From NCBI GenBank assembly GCA_029990175.1, contig JARKIP010000005.1, positions 28,033,501 through 28,097,500 of the forward strand: a stretch of DNA of 64,000 bases. The letters run 5' to 3'. The translations under genes and the position numbers were made by a program. The stretch is from Petunia secreta. Taxonomy: Eukaryota; Streptophyta; Magnoliopsida; Solanales; Solanaceae. Below the pieces are notes generated by a model that did not search any database, was not told the DNA's origin, and saw only the letters and a program-made list of their open reading frames with translations. Numbering within the stretch: position 1 is the first letter of the stretch; each line of letters begins with the position of its first letter. Shown in pieces: positions 46,697 through 56,562 of the stretch.

Positions 46697-47521
46697 ATGC
46701 TGGTTGAAGATTATATACGAGAATCAATGGCGGACAACGTTGATGAGCCAAGGTTAACGGAGGGCCATAATATGAAAGATGAAGAAGAGGAAGACACACT
46801 TTCTTTATGTGATTTACCCATTTCAAGTGAATCACAAAGCTCAAGTACTTTAGTATCGTTGCCATCATCTACAGAGTCTGATTACTTTGAGTTCTTTAGT
46901 GAAGAGTTGAGAAAGAATTCATTTTCAGACAATAATCATCATCTTCCTGAAAACATAATTTTTTGTGGAAAACTCATTCCTTCTAAACAGCCCATCTCAG
47001 AAAACTCCAAAAATATTGAACCAAGAAAGCAGAAAAAATGGTACCATTTTCAGTGTATCATCTCTCTTCCATTTTATAGAAAAAAGATCAACTCAAGTAA
47101 AAGAGGTAGTGGCTCTTTTTCAATGGAGGAGGATGAAAAAGTGACAAACTATGAAACAGGAAATAATATTTCAGTTACAAGTGATAAAATGTCCATAATA
47201 CCATCCCCATCATCGTTATCATCTTCATCAGGGAGGAGGTCAAGATGGTACTTAGTCTTGTTTGGAATATCAAAACTTCCAACTAAAATGGATTTAAGTG
47301 ACTTAAGGAACAGGAGAAGTCTTCACCAAGTTAACTCATCTATTTCCTCTTCCTCTTCTGTCTCGTTGACGTCGTCATCTTTACAATTCAAAAATGGTGA
47401 TGCACGTAATGAAGAGAGGAAGTTTTGGTGGGTGATTAAGGCATTGAGTTGTGGAGGGAGCCACCATGCACAGGCAATGGTCAATGCTTCTATTGGTTGC
47501 TTTAGCACGACTAAAATGTGA
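46697..47521 (+). CDS. Uncharacterised serine-rich plant protein, paralogue 1
   Basis: This is an intact, intronless frame of 274 residues. I chose the second of two adjacent ATGs (46694 and 46697) because it aligns with the only ATG of the paralogue at 50420. Conserved blocks, in order: an acidic N-terminus, LSLCDLPI, a serine-rich stretch, SDYFEFFSEEL (about 62-72), ENIIFCGKLIPS (about 85-96), a basic aromatic cluster RKQKKWYHFQC, a second serine-rich stretch, RRSRWYLVLFGISKLPTKMDLSDLRNRRS, and a C-terminal FWWVIKALSCGGSHHAQAMVNAS. No signal peptide or convincing membrane span is seen. Motif layout (an F-E-F segment, a 'CGKLIP' segment, basic patch, Ser tracts) recalls plant regulator-like proteins of unknown function, but I cannot assign a family or role. 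An AATAAA at 47722-47727 may serve polyadenylation. It is probably a real expressed gene, because the frame and both flanks are conserved with its duplicate. Confidence 0.8.
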   Translation: MLVEDYIRESMADNVDEPRLTEGHNMKDEEEEDTLSLCDLPISSESQSSSTLVSLPSSTESDYFEFFSEELRKNSFSDNNHHLPENIIFCGKLIPSKQPISENSKNIEPRKQKKWYHFQCIISLPFYRKKINSSKRGSGSFSMEEDEKVTNYETGNNISVTSDKMSIIPSPSSLSSSSGRRSRWYLVLFGISKLPTKMDLSDLRNRRSLHQVNSSISSSSSVSLTSSSLQFKNGDARNEERKFWWVIKALSCGGSHHAQAMVNASIGCFSTTKM

Positions 47522-48712
47522 CTACTATTGACTAGTGTTGCATGGCACGTTGAGTTTGACTAGACAGCCAAACGCCACTTAATTTATCTTGAATTATTAG
47601 TAGGTACATAATTCCGTTCTTGTAGTATTTCTACTATTTTTGCCTTCCACAAATTAAGGCGTTTGTCGTTTTCATTGTTGTTTTCGAATTGTTCGATTAG
47701 TTGGGTAGTTCACTTTATGATAATAAAATGTTTATCAAGGTTGCCTTTGATAAAATTTATTTTGACAAATTTTTTTTCAAGTGGGCTGACGAGTTTCTCT
47801 TACGGTTATGATCGAGCTTGCTTGGATTGCATGTGTAAATTAGTAGAGTTTGGTAATCTTTTTTAACTTGCATAAGTAAATTTCAGCGATACACAATGCG
47901 TTATTAATTGTTGAGACATAGTTAAATACTCCTTCAATTCGATATGTAGCCTAAAATTTTGATTTAGATTCGAGTTTTAGAAAGAAATGAAAATTTTTCA
48001 ATATTTGTGGTCTATAATTAACCATAGATATTTGTGTTGTTAGAAATTTCTCATTAAGGATAAAGTGAAATGTTTGAAGCTAAATTATTTTCAAATATTG
48101 TTTGCGTCATTCAATCTATTGGAACAGACTAACACACAAACTGTATCTTTCTTATTTTAAAATAGTGAGTAAATAAAAGTGTGTTTTGTTTTATAGCTTA
48201 AACTATTAAATTAGATGGTTACACATTGTAACAGATGAGACACCGGTGTTGAGCTCAAGTCTCATTACACAACCTTTTAAAGAACTAAATTTCACATGTT
48301 TGGCTTGTAGTTCAAGTCTCTCACAATTTATCTTTTAGATGATATAATTGTACAATTAAACATGACATAACATTAGGGAACTGAGTTAGACCTGAGAGTC
48401 TTATTTTATATGATATGAGACTCATACCCATCTGAATTCCTAGTTTACCCAAATTTTGGCCTCATCTTATATTTGTCCAAGCTTTAGATGATCAATCTTA
48501 TATTTGCAGAGGCGTGATAGTGTCCCACATCGTGTCTCAAGATGGGTTGTTTGGACTCTCTATATATAGTCTTGGATAATCCTCACTTTTTAAACTAAAA
48601 TTTGAAGTTAAGTTACACCCAATGTCCATTTAACATAACATGTTAAGACATAATTCAGTAACTAAAAGTATATTATCTCCAATTAATAGTTTAGGATTTA
48701 CCAAGTTATGTA
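47522..48712. other. Intergenic region between the paralogues, first half
   Basis: 47522-47730 matches the 3' flank of the paralogue (51272-51490), including TGCATGGCACGTT, AGTTTGACTAGAC and TTGAATTATTAGTAGGTAC. 47929-48131 resembles an old Stowaway-type MITE (CTCCTTCAATTCGATATG, TGTGGTCTATAATTAACCATAGATATTTGTGT). 48490-48600 resembles a dispersed LTR/TRIM-type fragment (GTGTCCCACATCGTG, GGTTGTTTGGACTCTCTATA, CTTGGATAATCCTCAC). No gene is present. Confidence 0.5.
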
Positions 48713-48974
48713 CTCCCTCTGGTCCTTTTTAGTTATAAGGTTTGACTTTGCACACTCTTTAAGAAATCATAAATAAACACAGTATTTTTGCTAATTTACC
48801 CTTTTATCTATTTTATAAATATTTCCCCATTAGTAATATATAATTTTCTGAACAATTAATATTAGGGGTATTATGAGAAAGAAATGGTAAATTTTATCTT
48901 GATATTCTAAATTTATAAATATTTGGGACCATCTATAAATAGAAAACCTTACTACTAAAAAGGAGCGGATGGAG
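48713..48974. mobile_element. Stowaway-like MITE (262 bp)
   Basis: It runs from CTCCCTCTGGTCC to AGGAGCGGATGGAG, with TA on both sides (48711-48712 and 48975-48976). It shares GGTTTGACTTTGCACAC and GACCATCTATAAATAGAAAA with the copy at 39898-40170. Confidence 0.8.
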
Positions 48975-49426
48975 TAAAATATATTTATTAGGCTTTTAGA
49001 TAACATTTGTCGCATTACATTTAACATTAATTACTTGTTTCCCGCGCAAATAATATGTATACATGTATAATAACTGCGGAAATTTATATCGGATAAATAT
49101 GAATTAATAAAACATAGACAAGAAATATATGGATTAAATAACAAAAATAATTACTAAAATAATCATCATTTATAAAATAATATTACAGAAAGTAAACAGA
49201 ACACAAATTATAATAGTGGCATACAATTCATACCTTACTAATAACTGCTGCTTTCCATTACTAACCCGTTTATTCTTATCTAAAAAAAATTCAAATTTAT
49301 CATAAATTTTTTTCTTATAAATTTTGTTCAATATTCAAGCAACTTATTGATGTCCTCGGATAATAATCACTTAAACTTGTAAAAACAGATGTATACGTCT
49401 TACAAACTTAAATCATCAGTATATTA

Positions 49427-49655
49427 CTCCCTCCGTTCCATTTATATGAAATCATTTGACTTTGCATCGAGTTTAATAAAGAAAGGAAGATTTTTGAAAC
49501 TTGTGGTCTAAAATAAGTTATAGATATTTGTGTGGCTACAAATCATCTAGGAATGAGTAAAAGTGAAAATTTCTTTCCAAATTTAGAAATATGTCATTCT
49601 TTTTTAAACAGACTTAAAAGGAAATAGATTTATTCTTTTTTAAACAGATGGAGTG
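49427..49655. mobile_element. Stowaway-like MITE (about 229 bp), second family
   Basis: It starts CTCCCTCCGTTCCATTTATA after TA and ends AAACAGATGGAGTG before TA. The interior TTGTGGTCTAAAATAAG and TATAGATATTTGTGTGGC match the degenerate copy at about 47929-48131. Confidence 0.75.
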
Positions 49656-50316
49656 TATAATAAAAAAACTTAAAACTAATTAAAATAGTTGGATAAGTAT
49701 GGTGATGATTTTTTTTTTATGTTTTAGGTTAGGCATCCGTATTAGAAACATATTGGTGAGATTAATTCTTTTTCTTTCCATACCCAGAACTCCTATCAAA
49801 AAACTTTGTTTAAGGGGAGAGTAATTACAACTTTTCCACCAAACAAGGTTTTTGTGTTTTTACTCCAATTATCATGAACTAGCTTTTATCGAGCCCTAAC
49901 GAACATTCCTAACACCATTATTAATTCTCCTCTTGTACTACTATATCAATGTGTTGTGCTCTCTCCTGTCTAATTTTTATCATCATCTTCCAGAAGGCCA
50001 ATCCTCATCAACTTAACTTTGATAATTCTCTTGCAAATCAGTCAATATCATTGCACAGTGACATTCACATTGTTCATAAAATACACAACAAATCTGTTTC
50101 TCGATTGGCAAATAAATTTAACAATTCAGTTTAACAATTTTATATTATGCATGTTAGATGTGCAATATTTCATTTAATTTTCTTATGTTATTATTGTACG
50201 GCTTCTTTAAAATAGTGATGGATTGAATACCTCATGTGCCCCACTAATAAACTAGTGTACCAATGAATTACAAGCTTCCAAATTGTCTCATTTTGTTCAA
50301 TTATTTCTCTTGCTAG
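49656..50316. other. Upstream region of the second serine-rich gene
   Basis: AT-rich sequence without a recognised gene. The frame at 49949-50134 has a hydrophobic start but no counterpart upstream of the first paralogue and no similarity I know, so it is not annotated. 50215-50316 is the duplicated promoter-proximal part. Confidence 0.4.
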
Positions 50317-50323
50317 TATATAT
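50317..50323 (+). promoter_or_regulatory. TATA box of the second serine-rich gene
   Basis: TATATAT lies 97 bp before the ATG at 50420. It is preceded by TCTCTTGCTAG, where the paralogue has TCCTTTTAG before its own TATA box. Confidence 0.5.
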
Positions 50324-50419
50324 GCGTGGATTATACAACGTTCAATTTTATCAAAGGTATCAAGTACATACGACCCATCCCTCCACTTTTCCTGTGGATC
50401 TTGAAGCAAGAAAACCATT

Positions 50420-51271
50420 ATGCTGGTCGAAGAGTACATTCAAGAATCAACAGTCAACAACGTTGATGAGCCAACAATATTAATGCAGGGCATGGAATTA
50501 GGTGGAGCAGAAGATGACGCACTTTCGTTATGTGATTTACCAATTTATAATAGTTCCGACGACGCAGAAAGTGAATCACAAAGCTCAACGACTCTATTGT
50601 CATTACCATCACATACAGCAACAGATTACTTTGAGTTCTTTAGTGAAGAATTGAGCAAGAATTCATTTTCACTTGATGATCACAATATTCCTGAAAACAT
50701 AATTTTCTGTGGAAAACTAATTCCTTCTAGAAAACCCATCTCAGAATACCCCCAAAATATTGCACCAAGAAAGCAGAAAAAATGGTATTACCATTTTCAG
50801 TGCATCATTCCTCTTCCATTATTTTACAAAAGAAAGATCAGTTCAAGAAAGATCGACAATGAGGGCTCTTGTTTTCGTTCATTATCTATCAAGGAGGAGG
50901 AACAAGTAACAAACGGTGATACTAGTGGAAATAATATTTCAATTACAAGTGATAAAATGTCCATAATACCATCAGGAAGAAGGTCAAGATGGAATTTATT
51001 CTTATTTGGAATAACAAAACATCCAACTAAGATGGATTTAAGTGACTTGAGGAATAGGAGAAGTCGTCGCCAAATTAACTCATTTATTTCACTTTCATCT
51101 TCATCTTCTATTTCATCAACATCTTCATCTGTACAACTCAAAAATGGTGATGCAAGTGATGAAGGAATGGACTTTTGGTGGGTGATTAGGGCGTTGAGTT
51201 GTGGCGGCAGCCACCATGCACAGGCAATGGTCAATGCATCTGTTGGTTGCTTCGACGTGAGTAAAACGTGA
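50420..51271 (+). CDS. Uncharacterised serine-rich plant protein, paralogue 2
   Basis: This is an intact, intronless frame of 283 residues, co-linear with the 46697 gene over its whole length. Matching blocks are DALSLCDLPIY, DYFEFFSEELSKNSF, ENIIFCGKLIPSRKPISE, RKQKKWYYHFQC, RRSRWNLFLFGI, KMDLSDLRNRRSRRQ and FWWVIRALSCGGSHHAQAMVNAS. It has extra residues in the acidic N-terminus and a shorter serine tract before RRSRW. The stop is followed by the same 3' flank as paralogue 1. Conservation of frame and motifs with diverged synonymous positions suggests that both copies are under selection. The function is unknown; basic patches and Ser-rich tracts would fit a phosphorylated cytoplasmic or nuclear regulator, which is inference only. 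Confidence 0.82.
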   Translation: MLVEEYIQESTVNNVDEPTILMQGMELGGAEDDALSLCDLPIYNSSDDAESESQSSTTLLSLPSHTATDYFEFFSEELSKNSFSLDDHNIPENIIFCGKLIPSRKPISEYPQNIAPRKQKKWYYHFQCIIPLPLFYKRKISSRKIDNEGSCFRSLSIKEEEQVTNGDTSGNNISITSDKMSIIPSGRRSRWNLFLFGITKHPTKMDLSDLRNRRSRRQINSFISLSSSSSISSTSSSVQLKNGDASDEGMDFWWVIRALSCGGSHHAQAMVNASVGCFDVSKT

Positions 51272-51579
51272 CTACTATTTGAGTGTTGCATGGCACGTTT
51301 AGTTTGACTAGACGGCCATCATATATTAGAGTAATCTTGAATTATTAGTAGGTACTACATTTATAAATTATAATTCCATCCTTGCAGTATATTTTGGCCT
51401 ACCACAAATTATGGCCATTGTCGTTTTCCTTGTCTTTTTCTTTGTTGTTTTTGAATTGTTGGATTAGTTGGTTACTTCACAATATGATACCCATATGTCA
51501 TAAATTGATGAAAGGCTTTTGTTTTTTTAAAACCACCGGCAATTTGGTTTTAATATGTTTGATCAATTAATTTGGATTT
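51272..51579. other. 3' flank of the second serine-rich gene
   Basis: This is duplicated with 47522-47730 up to about 51490, then unique AT-rich sequence up to the Sirevirus LTR fragment. No gene is present. Confidence 0.6.
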
Positions 51580-51695
51580 TGTTATAATCTATGCACCTCC
51601 TAAAAATACTAGAAGGGGGGTTGAATAGTGTCTACCGATTTTCGTTACAAGAATCTGGTTCTTCTGACGTAGAACCTAGTTCTTACCTTAGCTCT
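51580..51695 (-). mobile_element. Sirevirus LTR fragment interrupted by Ogre-like element 3
   Basis: It begins TGTTATAATCTATGCACCTC and follows the first 116 bp of the LTR at 28872 (ACTAGAAGGGGGGTTGAATA, CCGATTTTCGTTACAAGAA, GTAGAACCTAGTTCT). It then breaks off where the TGTTGAAC LTR begins. It is a separate, more diverged insertion of the same Sirevirus family; the rest would lie right of element 3, outside the window. Confidence 0.8.
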
Positions 51696-54600
51696 TGTTG
51701 AACCCTCCCAAAATGCACACAAGTATGCATCGGGATTTGATTTCAACAAAATGGGACTCCAAAGGGTTTCTTTGGAGTCGCCACCTAATTTAAGGATTAT
51801 TAGGAACCTAAGGTTAACTAATGAGTGCAATTTATTTTTTAATTAACTAAAATTAACTTAAAATCAGAGATTTTGAGTAAGTGGTTCTATTAAATTCGAA
51901 AGAAGGTCCCTTGCGGGAGCACTTTCGAAAATCCGCTAAATGCGGTTAATCCGGCGGTTTTCACGAATTTGTTAAGGATAATAGAATTAATTTAACTAAG
52001 GATAATATAAATAAGATAAGGGTTTAGATTACGCCGATACTTAGATAAATAGATGATGAAATCTTAAGATTAAATAAATGGATGAATTACAACATGGTTG
52101 ATTGATTAGTTGATTAAATAAATAAGGATACATATATAATATAAATAAAATAAAATACTCTAAGTAATAATTAGATAAGTAATTGATTAGTTGATCGCTT
52201 AAGTAAATGGATAAATAAATAGATAACTAATTAACTAAATTAACATTTATATTAATTTAATTAAATAAATAAAAAATAAATTCATAATAGTTAATTAATT
52301 AAATTAATAAATGAATAAATAAATAATCATTATTAAATAAATAAATAAATAAATAACTAAAATAAATAAATAAATAAATGGTTAATTAAATTAAATAAAT
52401 AAATAAAATTAATTAAATAAATATCGCATAATTAATCGAATTAATGAATAAATGAATATATAGATAAATAAATATTTAATAGATGGATACGTAGATATAA
52501 ATGATAGATGCGATGTATAATTTAATTAAATTTTAATTTCTTTTGCACTCGATAATTATCCTTAGATTACTATTAACTTAAACTAATTGGCGAGTCCCAA
52601 AAAAACGGGATAAGCAATTATATAATCATTCTAAACATGCAATAAGTTAACAATTTAATAAAGCGACTACCCTACCAAGTTTCTAACATGCAAATCCTAG
52701 TCCGGTTTCAGGGCTTCCTAAAACATGCTTTCTAAAGGGAACGGGAAAGCGGGAGTTTAGAAGGTAGAACCCGGAGATTGCGGACTGAATGACTACTTTT
52801 TTTTACATTATGTCCATGAGCCTAAGTTACATTAAGCGGCTCAACAAAGCATTTTTTCTTTAAAAAAAGTCCTTCTTTCTTGACTTGAACTTGAGTTTAA
52901 AATGCGAGTTGACTCCAATGCGACCTCATCTCTAAGACCGTCCCAATTTGCAAGTTTTAACTCAAACTCGTCCCAAGTGTGTATTATGCAAAGAAAGGGA
53001 GAGATAAAGAATTAGTAAATATTCTAAAATTAGATATACTTCATAAGCTTAGCAAAAGAACCAAGCTAAGCTAATGACTAAGCTTATCAAATGATTAACA
53101 ACTTAATCAACAAGTCAAAAAAGAAAAAAAAAATACAGATTCATGAATTTGGGTAATATAGCCAATAAATGATCTAAACTGATCCAATAACCGTTTGGTA
53201 AAAAGAATTACAGAACTTTCATTCAGTCAGTCTGATACCTCCAGAATTAAACTTGTTATAGCAACTTTTAAGAAAAGACTTCAATTATGCTTCATAACTC
53301 ATATAGTAAAACAAGTGTACAAGTCATACAAAGCTTTCATGATTCTTTAACAATCTAAACTTCATAAATGAGTCTCTAAAATGCCTTTAAGTACAGATAA
53401 AACAACATAGCACCAGCTGGGTATCTTAAGTGTAATTCATCATGAACAAAATAGAACTTCTTTATTCAAACAGCCATGGAATGAGTAAAACTCCTACATT
53501 TCCATATGAACAGAGCAAGACCTGAGTGCCTCATTATCATTCAAGGAAAGTACTTTAAATTTTTATACTAAATCCTTATGTCAGAATAGCGCAAAGAAAA
53601 TATTTTAAAGAAATGAACTATCTTTCAACCTAAAGCAAGCATTCAAATCGCAGACATGGAAGTTAGTTCTTAAATAAGATAATAGCAGATACCAAGCAAC
53701 AGATCAAAACTTCAAGGCTCCAGGCAACTTTCAAGTTTTCAAAAGGGTAGTGACTGGGATCTTATCTTCACAGATTCGATGTCAAGTTGAAATAGCTAAA
53801 CATAATCTTAAATAGAAATTTGAAGGGAAATACTTTAACAGAACAAAGGAGAAACCTAAGCCGGAACTTCTAGTTGATATATAAGAAAGCTGAAGGTAAT
53901 CATGAAACAAAGGGCTGCGTATACACCACACACACCACTTACAAACACCACTGCAGACCTCTTAACCTATTTCCTTGACTGATCTACTCTCTCACTCCAA
54001 AACCTGGACTCCTGCTAATACAGATACCCTGAGCTCACCAATACCAGACTACATATTGCTGCTGCAACTATTCAAACAACCTCAAACAGGCTCCCTGAAC
54101 TCCTTTACTTCTCCATACACCTGCAGATCAATCTCTCAGCTAGAAATGGAAACAACTCACACTCTTGAAAACTTCTACAACCCCCTGAACATCTGCTAAC
54201 CCCCAAAGAAAACCATAGACACCCTGCACCACACCCTGAAGCTCCTACTTATCAACTCCAGAACCCCTAGACAAACAGGGAACCAGAACATGAACCTAAA
54301 CTGGATCCCTGCATCACCCTCATCAACTGCCTACCAACCAGAACTCAACTAGGCCACCTCCTAGACTCTTCACAACTGCTAGCTTATACAAAACAGAATG
54401 CCTGAACTCCCTCACACTCTCAAACTTCCAAGCAGCCAATAGCTTCACTCCTGGACTTCACTAAACTGGAAAAACAAACTCACCCTGCACATCCTTGCCT
54501 ACCCCTGCACCTACATCTGAACACAAAACTTCTACTGCCTGAACTACTATCAGCTGCACTCCCTGACTCTTCATTGGAATCTAACACCCACACACAGACC

Positions 54601-56548
54601 ACCTGAACAAACTCCAAGCAAACAGAAACCCTCACAGACCTCCAGACAACCAGAAAAACAAAACAACAAAGCCTACACACCTTTCATCATTCTTCTAAAC
54701 ACCTGAACTCAAAACTGGACCCCTGCATCACCTGAGACACCCTAACAGACCCTCACACTTCCTAGCACCACCAGCTACTATTACAGACCACCCTGACCCA
54801 AAATAAACCCCTGCTAACCCCCTGGACCAACAAACCTATCAGCAACTTCTTTGAAACAGCCCCATTGCTTCCTGACTACTCCCTGCATACTCTTTGAGCT
54901 CATCACTCACCTTGACAGCCTCCAAAACAAACCAAAGCAAACCCTGCACTACCTGAGACACCCTGCACCTCTACAACTACCCTCAGGACCTGAACATCCT
55001 ACCTGACTCCTCAATGGCAGACCCTGACCAAACTCTCACCCGAACACCTCTCTATATATAGCTGCGACAGCAGCAGACCCCTCTCTCCAACTTCCTGAAC
55101 AACCAGAATAAATACCAAACCTCCCTTTACTCCAAACAAAACTCCAGAACCTGCCACTTCTATCAAGAAACAGAACTGAACTCCTTTCATTTTTTACAAG
55201 CTTTTAGAAAAGAAAAAAATATAAGAAAAACAAAGCAGATCTAAACTTTACATTGCAACAATTCAAACAACCAACAAGAACCAAAAAAAAGGTAAAAAAC
55301 TGCAAGCATTTCCCTCTAAATTAAAGAAACTGAAAAGTTCAGGCCTTTCCCGACTAAACTCCACTTAAAAGCATGATAAAATTTTCCTTCAACACTTAAA
55401 TTTGAAAATTTTAATTAACAACTACCCTATTATCTCTAACATATCAACAAAGGATCATCCTTTCATTTAAACCAAAGAAAGGTTCAGTCTTTACTTAAAT
55501 GAAGCCCCCTAATAATACTTTACATGGTATCCCATACTTGAATCAAATTTCAGTTTTAAACAACAACACCAATGACTTAATATCAAAAAAATAAACAGGG
55601 ATACAAACCGAGCTTCACACGTTATTCTAACTAAAGCAAGAAGTTCAGCTAACAGCTCACAAGTATAAATACATCATCGAAAAGTTAAGGCGAGGTTATT
55701 ACCTTTTTGCGAGCAGCGAGCTAAGGCGCGGATTCGAAGAAAAGTGATTCGGACGCGACTCGAATGAGGTCGACGACTTGAAACAATGAAGCGACGACAC
55801 GAAATCGAAAGCGATGTTCGACTCAGAAAACAAAAACTAAAAACACTATGAGTATATTTTTTAAACTGAGAGAAAAATCTGAAAATGTATAGAAATGCTG
55901 CCGTTTTGTTTTTTGTCCAAAATCCGAACCCCCTAAAAAAATGAGAGAAGCAAGATTAAATACCTCTAGGCTAGGGTTTCGGATCCCCTTGAATACCCCA
56001 AAAAATTCTTGCTTATTTTCGTATATCCCTTGTAGAACAAGGGTGAATTTGGTCAAATCCGTTAGGGATTGTACCGAATTCATCCTTGTCATCAAGGATA
56101 TTCCCGTTAAGATCGTCCACGGCTCAAATTGAAACTCAAATTTAAACGAACGGATAGGATTGGTCGAGTTCTTGTACTGGGGAGAGAAAATGGAACCAAA
56201 TCATACAATTTTGGACTGTTTTGGAGAGAATCCAAGGGAAAAAGCAACGGGTCGCGGGTCGAAACGGGAAACGGGTTAGGGATTATCTGGGAACGGGTTA
56301 AGAAATGAGGAAGAGTGTGTGCGTGTGCATTGTATAGATATAAATAGGTGTTGCAGAAATTGGCCAAATTTATGGGTGAGGAACAATTATAGCCTTCACT
56401 TTATAATTTTAATAAGTGGAAGAATTGCATGGATAGACTGAATTTAAGGCTGCGCATTATGATTTTAACCCCTTTCTTTTAAAATTGAATTTATTTAAAA
56501 TAATTAGACACTTGTTAAAATGTTTCGGGACAAAATTGGGTGTCAACA
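51696..56548 (-). repeat. Ogre-like element 3, 3' LTR (4.85 kb)
   Basis: It runs from TGTTGAACCCTCCC to GGGTGTCAACA. It contains the hairpin plus GGAGTCGCCACC motif at 51755-51787, an (AAAT)n-rich stretch at about 52230-52480, a C-rich G-poor block at 53900-55170 and, near its end, sequence homologous to the element 2 LTR (GGTTATTACCTTT, GAAGCGACGACAC). The short open frames inside are translations of low-complexity sequence. Confidence 0.85.
52230..52480. repeat. AAAT-type microsatellite
   Basis: Long runs of (A)AATAAAT units interleaved with TTAATTAA words occur within the LTR. No other copy of the LTR in this window has it, so it expanded within this element or its subfamily. Confidence 0.8.
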
Positions 56549-56562
56549 GCTGCCCCTCTTTA
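56549..56562 (-). promoter_or_regulatory. Polypurine tract of Ogre-like element 3
   Basis: On the minus strand TAAAGAGGGGCAGC immediately precedes the LTR (TGTTGACACC). It is identical to the tracts of elements 1 and 2. Confidence 0.75.

Noticed and set aside
46593..46868. Minus-strand frames over the serine-rich genes (also 50824-51291)
   Set aside because: Antisense shadows of real plus-strand coding sequence.
49949..50134. 61-residue frame with a hydrophobic, signal-like start before paralogue 2
   Set aside because: No counterpart upstream of paralogue 1, no recognised similarity and AT-rich context; too weak to call a gene.
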